Below, in pieces: positions 44,146 through 57,000 of a stretch of 64,000 nucleotides of DNA. The position numbers and the translations under genes were made by a program. The notes under the pieces are model-generated. The model was not told where the DNA came from, did no database searches, and saw only the letters and a list, made by a program, of their open reading frames with translations. The first letter of the stretch is position 1; the number at the start of each line of letters is the position of its first letter. The DNA comes from Amoebophrya sp. A120 (lineage: Eukaryota > Sar > Dinophyceae > Syndiniales > Amoebophryaceae): positions 1,391,072-1,455,071 of the forward strand of contig CAJINV010000004.1 of NCBI GenBank assembly GCA_905178155.1, given 5' to 3'.

Positions 44146-45469
44146 GGCGGAATGAACACGGTGCCCGCTAGTAGTTCCAGTGTAAACCCAACGCCAACGC
44201 TGGCGCCGCAAGAGGATGTCGTCATGGAGGACGTGGAGGGAGAGGATGTACGACGTCCTATCGAGGCAAAAAGAAACGGCGAGGGCGACGATGATCTTCA
44301 CGAAAGAAGAGGACTACAAGCAGCGGACGGCGACAAAGACGACGGAGTAGGACTACAACTAGACGATCTCGGACGGATACGTCTCAACAGTCGGGAACGC
44401 ATCAACTCCCAAGGGGTGATTTCCACCTCCAGCATCTGTTACTTCGACGAGGAGACGAACCGGGAGGCGCCGGACAGTGGGGGAAAGCCAAGGAAATTGA
44501 TCAGCAGCAGTTTGAAGAGTTTGAAGAGGAGCAGTCGGAAGAAGGAGGAGCTGCTGTTTCTTGCGAGGGAGAAAAATGACTCGCCTCCTTCGAAGGCGAA
44601 AGCAGACGGTTCGGATCGTGAAAACCACAATGATAAAGCCGCTCCCAGAACGCCGCCCTCCAAAAGGATAAGTGCCACCAGGCGAAAGAAGCAACAGGCA
44701 CCGCATGATCCAGCGGGAAAAAACACCGCTCAGGAGGAAGAAGATCCGGAGATGCTGCGACTTATTCAAGCGGAGCTAGACGGTCCGAGACCGGTCGAAA
44801 CTCTGGCCAAGGAGTCAATGACCCCGCCCTTGGTGTCCGACGTGCTCGATAAGCAACTTGCCCGGTTCAACGAGTTCAACTTCCAGGAGGACACAGGGTC
44901 GGACTCGGAGACCTCGAACAAACAAAGCGACGAGGACCTCGGGTGGAACAGCCCCAACGCGGAGCGGCGGCACGAGATGAATGCGAAGTGGAAGCACGAT
45001 ATCCAGGAAAAAAACACCCATCCCCATCCAATTTGTCATGCCAACCATGCATAAGCTCCCTTGTTTGCCATGCAAAAAATGGATGGGGATGGGTGTTTTT
45101 TCCTGGATACACGAGTACCTGAAGAACGAAGCCAAGAACAAGAAGGTGACGCTGAAGCGGGAGCGGCAGGAAAAGGCGGAGCGCGAGAGAAGGAAGGCGC
45201 GGCGGGAGGCCGAAATGAAGGATGTACCGGACGCGCGGGAGTACTACAAAAAGCTTGCCCGGGACCAGCGGAAGCGCCGGAAGCTGGAAAACCGACTACT
45301 CGACAACGATGGCGCAGATGAGCACCATCACATCACCGCGGCCGCCTTGGCGGCTGTTTCGGACGACGAGGACGAGGACGAAGCGGAAGAGGGGGGACAG
45401 GACGCAGATGATTTTGAGGACGTTATGAGAGTGGACATGTCGACGTCCCCCTTCTTCTTATTGATGTGA
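44146..45469 (+). pseudogene. 3' fragment of the PHD/SANTA-like gene (copy 2)
   Basis: Exons 44146-44999 and 45115-45469 repeat the last two exons of the gene at 30778-35997, split by the family E introner at 45000-45109. There is no start and no PHD or SANTA part. It is probably an assembly overlap rather than a true pseudogene. Confidence 0.75.
45000..45109. mobile_element. Introner, family E, TSD CACGA (copy 2)
   Basis: Identical counterpart of 35528-35637. Confidence 0.92.
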
Positions 45470-46663
45470 TTGTGATCATGGTCATGCTCTTCTCAACTAC
45501 ATAAGGTCAGCTTGCGAAGTGGAGCTTTATTCGCATGGCAAATCCAAGCCAGCACTGCAGTGCAGTCTTTTCGGTAGTTGTCACGCAAATGCGGGCAAAG
45601 TGCCGTTATAGGATTTAGCATTTACCATGACAAATGGGAGGGGGAGCAGTAGTTGTACACTTTCATAGACGTCTTCGCCTTTCTCGACGGCACCGACGAA
45701 AATGGGCAGAAGTTGGAGGATTGGTAGAGCCGGAACGATATAAACAGGCACGACTTGTTGTTGCTGCTTCTTGAGAAAGGGTGCTCGAGCTAGGGAAGGA
45801 AGAAGAGGCTTTTAAGAATTCTGCTTCTTTGCCATTTTGCTTGAGAAAATATGTAATTTTCCGCGTCGTCGGTAGTTAAAGGCTTGCTTCCTTGTACCAC
45901 TAGGGTGGTCGTGTAAGAATCTACTACCCCACCTGAGATGAAATAACTGGCGTTTACGTACTAAACCGCCTCATTGGGAGGAAGTACAACTAGAAGAAGC
46001 GTTTGATTGATCCAGATCCACGTATAATTAGACGATTAGATGAACATCAAGAATTTGCCACGTATTATTCATTGATACCACAAGCGGATGAAGTTTGAAA
46101 ATCGAATGCTTCGGTTGAAAACCGAGCTGTTTGGATTTTCCCGAAAAAATAACTTCTGTCATCTTCCACCAGAAAAACTTGAACTGCAAAACGTCGATGT
46201 CGTAGTAGTCGCAGTAGAGCACCTGTGTGTCTACTGCGCCTTCCACTGCTGCCCTCTGGTACTTAGATACCCTCTTCCTCGAACTGTTTTGACGAAAAGG
46301 AAAAAGAGAAATAAACTGACGCGCAAAAGGAGAGAACAAGAATATTGAAGCGGGATGAAGTACACGATGTCGTTTTTACGAGAGATTCAGATTTTTCATC
46401 ACTTCGGGAGAGAAGGAACAAAAAACGAAGATTAGCTTCAGCATATTAGCCATGATAGCATCGCGGACTAGTTGTAATTGAGAGTCTGGAAGTTTTTCCC
46501 TGCACCGACATTGCAGTGGTAGAGCAACCTCGCTCTCGAAGAGAAATAAAGGGAGCTAGAGCTAGAAGTAAAAAAGCAGTCGTCAGAACAGAGCTCGCTT
46601 TATCAAAAGAACTACAACGCGGTAAGTAGTGGTTAGTCGTTCCCAATAGACAATAACGTCATC

Positions 46664-47665
46664 ATGTTTGTCGTCGCCGCCCTAGTTTTCCTGATCGCGG
46701 TTCTGTGCCTTCCCTTCCCCCTCGGTGCGAGCTCTTGGTTGGACACAAACTGGCTCGGGAATGAAAACGTCACGAACGTGCTGCTTTTCCACGGAATGCA
46801 GTTCATTCTGCTGGTGACTTTACTCACGAATCTCGTGCAGTTCCTGGTCTACACCAACAGCGCTAGAAGTAGGACGACGAGGATTTCTGGGGGCGATAGT
46901 GCTGCGAAACAAGAGGAGTTGAACAATTATTGTGGTAACGTTTTGATCCCCGCATCTCGTTCTTCGGACGAGACCGGGGTCAATGTTCCAACCACGACTT
47001 CTACGACGAAGCCTGGAGAGGTGAACTTCTTCCACCGCCCACCGCCAGCCGGTGGGGAAGACGCTGTTTTACTGTCTGTGATGCAGGATGATCCACAGCA
47101 CGACGGAACAAGCCGGTACTACGGGACGAATGGCATTTTCATGGCGTCCAACAATTCATCATCATCCCTGACGGCCTCGCTGTTGTCTTCCCGGAATTAT
47201 CGAGTGGACGCAGATGAATCGGCACTTCATGCGAAAATAAACAGCACTTCTTCTTGTTCTAAACAATCCCAGTTCATCCTTCCTTTCCTCTACGGCACGA
47301 CGGTTCTCGCGGTTGTGGGGCTGGTCACCCCCGCGGCGCTGATTGTGCTCTTCGACACGCACTTGCTCCAGGACCCGCGCCCGCGCCTGAGCCAGACCGC
47401 CGCGGTGCTGGGCTACTCGGCGCTCATGGCCAGCTGCTGGCTGCAGCTGAAGATGGGAACAAGTGCAGCTGCCGCGGCGGTGGGAGACCACGACCCGCAA
47501 ATGTCTTTATCTGCGAAAAGAACATCGGCGGATGAAATAAACTTCGTCGTGTCGGAATCCTCTTTGCTGCAACCGAACTGCACCGCGGTGTCAAGCAGTG
47601 GACAAAACCGCCAGACTGCAACTACTGCGGCACCACACGGGAATAATTTCAGGGTCGCAGGATGA
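46664..47665 (+). CDS. Four-helix membrane protein (copy 2)
   Basis: Identical 333-codon counterpart of 37192-38193. Likely the same gene seen twice because of the assembly overlap. Confidence 0.7.
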   Translation: MFVVAALVFLIAVLCLPFPLGASSWLDTNWLGNENVTNVLLFHGMQFILLVTLLTNLVQFLVYTNSARSRTTRISGGDSAAKQEELNNYCGNVLIPASRSSDETGVNVPTTTSTTKPGEVNFFHRPPPAGGEDAVLLSVMQDDPQHDGTSRYYGTNGIFMASNNSSSSLTASLLSSRNYRVDADESALHAKINSTSSCSKQSQFILPFLYGTTVLAVVGLVTPAALIVLFDTHLLQDPRPRLSQTAAVLGYSALMASCWLQLKMGTSAAAAAVGDHDPQMSLSAKRTSADEINFVVSESSLLQPNCTAVSSSGQNRQTATTAAPHGNNFRVAG

Positions 47666-48283
47666 GTATAAGGAATTCCCAGTACTAGCAGGGGTCTCTT
47701 TTGCCATGTACTTGTGGTTAGTTGCAGATCCTTATCCTTTTTCTATACAGTTTGGCGTACTTGCTGCAGACAAGTTCTTCGTTTTTTCCCCTTGAAGATG
47801 CGCATGCTGGGTCGTGCGGATAATTCTTCACATAGAATCATTTCAATACAAGAACGTGCAACTTATCGAAATGTCGATAGAGGACATCACATCAACATGC
47901 AAAGAGGAACCAACACCCTGGCGGGAGCCCATGAGGGCCAGCGCTTGACAGTGTCCAATTTATTCCTCGGTGGCGCGCTGCCGACCGCTGTGTGATGCTC
48001 ATGCCTAGTACCGCTTCAAAGTATTAATACGTCGCTCTCGCGGCCTCGGTCACCGTGCTTTCCGCAGGAGGAATCTTACTCTTAGGTCGTAAAAAGGGCT
48101 TCTGAAATACAGCAGTAATTGGCTTTCTGGCTCAGAAGATGCTTTACTTAAGTAGAGATGCTGGTCACGACCATCGGTATCAAAGGGAAAGTTCCATACG
48201 TCAATGACATCTTCGCATCGGCTATTTTCTGAGGAACAATATTAAACAAAGTCGGGTGAAGTTGTACTAGTTGTGAAAGAAAG

Positions 48284-48816
48284 ATGGATTGGTTCGCGCA
48301 CGATTCGGAATTTCTGGAGCAGAACACCCGTCTGCTACGGCAGGCGCAGTTGCAAACGCAACAGACGATTTTGGAGAGAAAAGAAGACCATGCCACGGTC
48401 GAGGAACTGCGGGCGTATTTTTCGAACAAGCTCCGCGCAAAAGTCGCGAAGTACGTCTGGGAAAAGAAGAAAAAGGAAAGCGAGTTCGAAAGAGTTCAGA
48501 AAGGCTTATCCTGAGTAAAAACGTACCCACACCAGAGTTGTAATGCAGATTTGCAAAGACAGGAAGACTCGTAATGCGCATCCCCATGAGAGCCACTCCG
48601 AATCGTGTTTTGGAAATTGTGATGCTGTGAACAGGATGAGCAGATGAATCTGTGACGCGGCTGCACTTGCTAAACTGCACTACACTGCATAGCGCAACTT
48701 GTCATGCGTGACTCACAAAACTCCTAGGTTTGTGTTGCAAAATCCTCATCCTGACTCTGGTGTGGGTACGTTTTTACTCAGGATAAGGCTTGGTGAAGAT
48801 TCTAGTCGACAATTAA
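48284..48816 (+). CDS. Small coiled-coil protein with introner (copy 2)
   Basis: Identical counterpart of 38812-39344: exons 48284-48506 and 48791-48816, 82 residues. Likely the same gene seen twice. Confidence 0.7.
48507..48785. mobile_element. Introner, family A, TSD AGGCT (copy 2)
   Basis: Identical counterpart of 39035-39313. Confidence 0.93.
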
Positions 48817-49621
48817 GGGTCAAAAAAATCCATCCGCTCAACGGCTCCCAAAATGTTTGAAGCCTGGCCAGAAAAAAGGCATCTGCGCAAGATAGAAGAC
48901 ACGCGCAGCAGTTTGTGACGCTCGGCTTTGTGAGCGCGTTCGCGCTGCAAAGTAGCGACTTGATTTTTTGAACCTTTTTGCGGGCCTTCATTTGTGATCG
49001 TGCGCCTTTCGGGGCGGAAAAGGAGCTGGGAGCGTTTTATCATCGTTTCCCGCTCTCTCGCAAGACTCTGTGACTTGCAGAGCTTGCAAATTTCTTTCAA
49101 AACTCAGTTGAAGTTCAAATTTGACTTGAAGCTTTAAGTCAAATTTGAACTTCAGCTGAAGTGTGAAAGAAATGAATTAGTCCCACAAGTGGGCCCAACA
49201 AACAAATTTCCAATAGGATTTGGCGTTTTCCGGACTTCTGTCGGACACCGCTGAAGGAGTAGAGCAAACAAATGTGAGCAAAAAATTGAATGCCTGCAAA
49301 TTTACGCGAAACGGTGAAAGGTAGGAAAAGGCTGTCAAAATGGTCGCAGCTCGTGTTTTTTGATGCTCCTCGAATGCGAAGCGGGGCCCTACCGACTTTT
49401 CATCCCTTGCAAGAATTACTTCAGCAAACATTTTGGGGACCGGGCTCGGAATGGATTTTTTTCACCCCTAAGACAAAGTCGCAGAGAAACGGGCGCTGCA
49501 GGGGATTTTTTCAACACATCAAGAGAACGCTTCATCTGCGTTTCAAATAGACCACACGGGCGCTAGCCGAAACGACCATGAGCCGCAAGCTCACCCGAGT
49601 CGTCGTGGCCATGGGAACAAA

Positions 49622-50200
49622 ATGAAGTCTTACGCGGTCGAAGGGCAGCGGCAAAAATCGCCGGAAATCTTGGCGCAGGAAGCAACCGACGAGTTGCTCG
49701 AATTGAGGAAAAAAACGGATGAGATTGGCGCTCTGAGTAAAGTGTTTGCGAGGGTGGACGATGGCCACGTGGGGACCGGAAAGCATTCGAGCCAAAAATC
49801 TACAATCGAAAAAGACGTCGGAACTACAAAACCCGTGGCAGGAAAAAGTCAACGGGGGATCATATCGATAAAAACGGGAAGCAGGCGACATCAAGTGCTA
49901 GCGGGTCAGTTGGAAGACCTGGAAAAGGAAGCGAGCCGGTTGAAGGAAGAACTGCTGCTATTGCAGTACACCGGCGGAGTGGATATTGACACGAGTCCCT
50001 CGCGGTTACCCATATATTCGAAGGGACAGCATGTTGCCTCGCCGACAGGGGGAACAGCAGGAGACGGAGCAGGCGAAAGAGAACGAAGTGGTAAAGATAA
50101 AGATCCGCTGTTCATCTCGCAGATAGAACTCGCACAGAAAACCGTGGAACTGCTGGCCAGACGGGTAGAAGAGATGGAAAAAGTCTCGAAACTGAAGTGA
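49622..50200 (+). CDS. Coiled-coil protein, 192 residues (copy 2)
   Basis: Identical counterpart of 40150-40728, with the same overlapping upstream frame (49578-49625). Likely the same gene seen twice. Confidence 0.7.
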   Translation: MKSYAVEGQRQKSPEILAQEATDELLELRKKTDEIGALSKVFARVDDGHVGTGKHSSQKSTIEKDVGTTKPVAGKSQRGIISIKTGSRRHQVLAGQLEDLEKEASRLKEELLLLQYTGGVDIDTSPSRLPIYSKGQHVASPTGGTAGDGAGERERSGKDKDPLFISQIELAQKTVELLARRVEEMEKVSKLK

Positions 50201-51002
50201 TTGTAGCGACGTGGGTTCTTCAGCGCCTGTGTAATTTGGATACGATGTTGTGAAACAATCAATGAACAATCACACACTTCTGCCGCTCGTCGGGGTTGCA
50301 TTTTTTGTTCGACAAGACAAAGATTTGCAGATGAAGTCGTATAGCTTGATGTGTACTTTCTTGGCCGTTATTATTTTCAGCATTCTTTTTCTTAGCAGGG
50401 ACAGGCGGGGGATGACGCTCGCTGTCGGTTGTTCTAAAGCATCGTCTTACACTTTTCCTCTGATATAGATATTGCGTCGCCAAATTAGAAGAAAGTTATC
50501 GTGTCGTGGGTAGGAAAAGCAAAACTTCATGAAGACCATAGAGCATTGTAACTCTCACAGCTTCATCGTAATTTCGTTTCTTCGTCACTAGCCACTGTAC
50601 ATGCTTGACATTGATTCCACTTCTCCTACGGTCTGTTGCCCCATCGTAATCTACTAATAATTTTCCGTGCCTCTGTTCGTTCTTCGTCTGTCACGTCGTG
50701 TACCGTGAAGCAACTGAATTCGTTGTCACGACAAACATCAATCATCATCTTCACGTCGTAAAAAAAAAAAACTTCCACTTCGAGTCACAGTCTGGGCTTT
50801 TTTTTTCTACCATCGCTAGTAGAGCTTCGGTGGCACTTTATTATTGATTTTGATAATTCAATGCAGTATCTTGACCTTCAGTAAATAAGCGCTTCACTCC
50901 AGTTGCGCGGGAAAACAAAAAATGGCCAGCAAAAGAACCACGTCTTGGTTTGATATTTGAGGGCATTCTCCTCCACGAACGAAGCACAGTACTAGGAAAA
51001 GG

Positions 51003-54000
51003 ATGAAGGACAGCACGAATCTAGTCGATCCGAACTACGCCAGCCGGCTAGATTCGATCTTCCTGATCCAGGATGGGCACACACGGACCGAAGTGGAAAC
51101 GGTTCGGCAGCATTTGTCGACGAAATACAGTTTACCCTACGTGCCGGGTGGGCCGGTGAAGAGAAAGCGGGACCCGCAAAAATTTCCGAGTTTGGACAGA
51201 AGTAAAGGGCTGTATGTGCGGAACAACGATAAAAAAGAGTTCGCTGAAGTAGACGCCGAAAAGAATGAACACCACTGGACACAGGTTTTATTTAGTAAAA
51301 TTTGATAAAGCTTGACGCTGTGCATGAGGCAGTGAGCAGTTTATGGTTGTCATGCTTGAAGAACACTGGGAAACAAGGAAATGTACGTCATCTTGTGATC
51401 TTTCTTCGTCATACAAAAAATCTTCACACAGGATGCCCGCGGCTCGGACATTTATAACCTGGAAACGAACCACGAGCAGGCGACGGGGGAAAGTTTTCTT
51501 CCGAATGGTGCGCTGAACCAGCAGGAGTTTGGAAAGTATTACTACCGTGCGCGGCAGTTTCCCCTCTACCCGAAAACCACGAAGCCCACCCCGGCGATGG
51601 CCATGGAAGATTTTCTCAACCGCACCATCTCGTTTTCCAGTGGTCCGAGAGGGCGCGGAAACTTCCGGGCTTCGAAGCACGTATACCAACCTTTCACGAC
51701 GAAGACGCTGCACGCGCCGTTGCTCTACGTGCAAAGCAGACACCAGTATTATTTTTTGCTTTTTTTGATGATACGAGCTACACACGTTTCCAACTACACG
51801 CAACGAAAAAGCGAAGACCTCGATGCGAGACGCAAAGAAACTCTGTAAAATTATAATTTCCTAGGCACCAACACCTGAAGCGCAGTAAGAGTTACGCCGC
51901 GGCCGCACGACAGGCCGCCACGTTGTACGATCCCAGCGGATCTACGATGCGAAATAAGAGTATGATGAGCTCGACTTTGATGAGCCCATATTGTATGTAA
52001 AAACGTCCCCACCCCATAGTCAAGTTGGGAAATCTGCAAGACAAATCAACAGCCTTTGGCTGTTACGCATGACAAGTTTGGGCTCGCAGTGTTGTCCGTG
52101 TTTAGCTAGTGCAACAGCATCACAAATCCAGCTTCTCGTGCTAATTTCAAATTAGCACGAGAAGCTGGAGGCGTTTTTTCGTCGTGTTTTGGAATTTGTG
52201 ATGCTTAAATTATTTGAGCATCACAAATTCCAAAACACGACGAAAAAACGCGTCTCATGGGGCTCCGCATGAGAGACATTTTAAGCGTGCAGATTTGCGC
52301 GACAGCTATGGGATGGGGATGTTTTTCCACAGGATAGCCCAAACCTTAGCTTGATGTCCAACGACGTGACGAGCGTGATGGTGGACGGCACGCCCATGCC
52401 AGACGTGCTGTTTCTCGGAGAGTATCCAACAAGAAAACTGTTCAAGTGTAACTTTGTGTTGCAAACGATGCAAGACACTTACAACTATCATGCTGGACAT
52501 GCGTCAGGGGCTCGTTTCGTACGTGTGTTCACGCGCTAGCTGCGCATGACAGGTTTTCTCTGTCATGGAGAGCAAACTTCTGATGCTGTTCCTCCAAAAT
52601 GAAAGTTACATTTACACAGTTTTTTTCTTGCATAGAGAGCAGTCGACTGCTAGCAAGAACACCTCGCAGGTGCAGCTACCTGGACTATCGACAGATACAA
52701 GTGCAGGCGGTCCTGCAGCGCACCAACAGAGCACGACAACCCGGGGTCGCAGCACCACAAGCGTCAAGTTAAATTCCGAGCAGGATAAGAGTTTAGAAAA
52801 GCACTCCATTCTGGACGACCCGTCACCCGTCCACCGGCAGAAAATGAAAGACGTGGAAAATACCAACGAGCCATCAGGACTCGCCCTAGATCGTCAGATG
52901 GCAGCGATGAATGCGACGTCGACAGCGTCTGTGCACACATCGTCACATGTTGGCGGAGGTAGTACTAGTAAAGCGAAGAAAAGCAGTTCAAAGCTGTCCG
53001 TTGGTGGAAAGAATAGTAATGGGAACAACAAGAGCAGCAAGCGAGCTTCTGTAGTTGCAACGGACGAGAAAAATCCGCCCGAGCCCGATGGGGTTATTGG
53101 GAGGAATTACAATCTCATGTCGCTAGAGGACGTCGCGCGAGTGCTATGCATTGCAAATATGTCTGGGTCTGGAAGACTGCAACACTTGTCATGCACATTT
53201 TGTATGACCCACGAGGTCTGGAATGCAGAACCTAGCATGAGAGATTCTGTGAGGTCTCCATCATGCCAATGCTGCATGAGAAACTCCCTCGCAGCTTGGT
53301 CGAAAGTGGACAGCTTTTGGCAGTCATGCAACACAGATTTTTGCGTGATTCTGATTTAGCATGACAAGTTCCAACCGTCCAGACCCAGACATTTTTGCAT
53401 TTGATAAGTGCCGGTGCGGAACGATTCGATGTACAGAATGGTGTGGCGGCTCACGACCAAGGCGAACCCTGTTTTGTATATTACGAATGTCAATGTATGT
53501 TGCTCCTTTAGACTTACGTTTCGCTTTCGTCTTCTTCTTGCGGGTTCTCTTTGTCTTTCTCTGAAAGCCTTTCACTTGGTGTAGTGCAGCAGTAGACTTT
53601 TCGATTTTATAGATGAACAGCCTACTAACTTCGTATTAACAAAAGTAGAACAGCGTTAAGATCATGTGACGGTGGAAGAATGCGATGCAAAACCACACGA
53701 CAAATAAACAGCTTCAACGTGATGCCCCACCGAGAGGGCGTAATTACTCCGGGGGAGCAGTTTGAACTTCGAGTGAAGCAGAATCCGATATTACAATGAA
53801 AAATGCCCCCACCCCCGAACTTTGGAGCATTTGTATTGCAAATCTTTCCAAGAGAAACATTCGCCCGCTTGCATCTAGCAGCATCACAGATTTCCAATCG
53901 TGCATAGCAAAAATTTGTATTGCAAAAGATCCCAGCAAGAGCGGCGCTTGTCATGCAAGCAATGCTATATACGCCTAGGCTCTGCATCACAAACATTCAT

Positions 54001-57000
54001 ATTCCTTGCAAGCATGACAAAAAGTTTTCATTTGGAAACTTCGCATCACAAATTATTGCAACTTTGGGGGTGGGGGCATTTTTCACTGTAATATCCGAAC
54101 GTGAAGGTCCCGAAAGGGGTTTACGTCTTCAAGCTCGCCATGGGGGACCCGGAGCAAGTTTGGCTAGTCCAGATGTTCGCCTGCGTCGTGCCCGCACGTA
54201 TAAGTAGATGGTGTTTATTTTTGAAGGTGTCATGCATAATGCTGCTCGCTAACACGATGGTGTCATGCGGGAATGCAATTACATAATTCTGTGTCCTACG
54301 ACTCTTATCACAGGAGACGACATCCGCGAGGTGACCCTGAAAAACGGGCAGACATACGAACTCCTGTCAAAGTACGGTCCCCCGAAGCAGATGGTGCAAT
54401 GGCGTGCGAAGGCGCACGAGTATGTGCTGAACTGGCACGCGGACGTGAACCACGAGAAGCTTGTTTTGCCGCCGATCAACACGGAAGCGAACCCGTTGCA
54501 GCAGCAAAAGGACGACTTCATGCTGAAGAACGTCACGTCTTCCACCCAGCCCCCGAAGTCCGCGAAGTCCGTGGCCTCCACAGCCGGTGGCGTGAGCGTC
54601 GCGAGTACAACTTCGAAACAGAAGCCGGGGTCGAGGCTGGGAACGACGGAGTCGACGAGGATTGGTATCGAGCAGACGGCGGAGACGCACACACTGGTGT
54701 TGGACGAGGATGAGGAGGAGGACAAGAAAACAAAGCTTCCGCCGGTCAAGAAAGAGATCGAGCTGGTCCGGAAAAAATTCCCGCTCGTATTACAATGAAA
54801 AATGCCCCCACCCCCGAACTTGGGAGCATTTGTGTTGCAAACCTTTCCAAATGAAACATTCGCCCTCTTGCATCTATCAGCGTCACAGATTTCCGATCGT
54901 GAATAGCAAACATTTGTACTATTGCAAAAGATCCCAGCTGCAAGAGCGGCGCTTGTCATGCAAGCGACGCGACACTACACACCTAGACCCTGCATCAGAA
55001 AGGTTCATATTCCTTTCACGCATAGATAAAAAGTTCTTCATTTGAAAACCTTATGCATCACAAATTTTTGCAACTTTGGGGTTGGGGGCATTTTTCCTCG
55101 CGATAGCTCGCCGGGTTGGCGGAAGCGGAGGCGGCGCAGGAGGCCGCGGAGCGGGGTGTCAGTGCGGATAACAAAGTTGCGTCGGGCGTCATGCTGCCGG
55201 CAATCGTTGCAGTGGGACCATTATCTACTCGCAAAAGTATCGTGTAATTTTTATCCGTACTTCTGATTCTTTCAATAGTGTACGGCAAGGCTTTTATCCT
55301 TTTTACCTGAGTCAGCCATTTTTCATTTTTGTTCTTGCAATGCAAGGCCTACTATAGTCTCTTCTGGGAAATATTGCAATGCAATGCCTACTAAGAAGTA
55401 AAAATTAGTGCGGTACTTCTGCGAAAATGCATACCCACCGACCGGGGGAGACGTCCAGGGAGGCAAGAAGAAGAACGGGGGTAAGCATGTGCAAGTTGCC
55501 TCTTCTGCGTCGCAATCTACTATCACTAGCAGCTTTTCGCACAGCAAGACGACGGGCTCCGGGAGAACCCGCAGTACCAGCATGGCATCGACTAGCCACA
55601 AGCCCTGGATGCACCCGCCAGCGGTGGACTACACGCAGCGGGAGGGAGAGCAGCTGCTGTACAGCCGGAGAAGCTACTCCTTCGCACGGCTGCTGCAGAA
55701 ACCGCCGGCGCCGAAGAAAAACAAGTCGGAGCTGGAGGTGGAGGTGAAGAAGATTGCCAAGTGGAAACCGCCGGTGAAACGCGCACTCAACAAGCCGAAA
55801 ACCCTATCCTATGTAACAACGTCCTCACCCCAGAGTTGTCATGCAAATGTGCATGCCGAAAATATTTCTCATGCGGAGTTCCAAAACTAGAGGCGTTGTC
55901 TAGTCGTGTTTCGGAGTTTGTCATGCTCCAATCAGCATGATGTGCTAGAATTGTGACGCTGCTGAACCAACTGGCTAAACAGGGCCAAACCTGTCATGCA
56001 TAACTCCCAAAACTTGGAGATTTGTGTTGCAGATTATATATACCGTTTTGACTATAATTTAGACAAGGAAAATCGCAGAAGTTCATCAAAAATCGAGCAC
56101 CCCCCTGTCCGGGGCTCCCGGGACATATAGTTGATTTGTGTGGGCCCCAACCATTTCGCATTTCCCCCCTGCGGAGCCCGCCCCGCCATGCGCTGCCGCT
56201 GGCATGTGTGTCGTTTTGAGTTCTCACGCCTGCGCATGTACGAGCCGAAGCGATCCCAGCACTTGCTTAACAGTCTTGCTCCGATTCAAAGACGCGCGTC
56301 TATGAGAAAACAGCTCCACAGGGTTCGAAGGTGGTGCGCGTTTACAATGAGTCGCATTGTTCCGAAAACGTTGCCGGCCCCCATTTCTTGTCCTGTCGCA
56401 GCGCGGAGCCCTTACAGTTTGCCACCTGAATCGCTCGCGCAACCCGAATAATGTAGAGCAACGCCGCCACATTCACCAGCAGAACCACCCAAAGCGCCAG
56501 GGGCAAACCAGCAAGCGCCCAGCCCGTTTCCCCGCCCCGGCCCGGCTGTCGAAAGCGCCGGGCAAAGGCGTGCCCGAAAGCGCCGCGGCCCTGTCGGAAA
56601 TCGCCGGCAGGGGCGACCGCGATACCAGTGGCGTGGCCCGATGCGGTGGGTGTTGCATGTGCGGCCTCCGTCCGATGGCCGGAGGCCCCCCGAACGTCTC
56701 GCCCCAGTTCTGGAAAGGTTCTGGCAGATGCTGAAGCGCGCGGCCCTGAGCCCGCCTTCGCTGCGATCGGAAGCGGTGCCTGGCGGCCGGGGCGGCGGCC
56801 GGTCCGAAGGGGGCAGCCTGGCGCGCCCCGGCGTGGCTCCGGGGCCGCCGGCGTTCTCTTTGGCCAAAAGCGAAAAGAGCTGCTTCCGCGGCCGCCGGGG
56901 GCCCCGGCCGGGCAGCCAAAGGGGCCCCCTTTTTCGCAAAAAAAAGCAACCCCAAAAAGCACCCCCCTTGGGAAGCCTTTCCCCCACCTAAAACTGAAGA

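Larger units (their letters stand above)
43979..53351. repeat. 9.37-kb duplicated segment, copy 2
   Basis: Counterpart of 34507-43878. Unique sequence resumes after 53351. It contains the 3' end of the PHD gene, the membrane-protein gene, two coiled-coil genes and the start of the MSP-domain gene. Confidence 0.97.

Noticed and set aside
34507-53351. True recent segmental duplication
   Set aside because: Possible, but the exact 100-N gap at the junction and the complementary truncation of genes on each side favour an unmerged assembly overlap.
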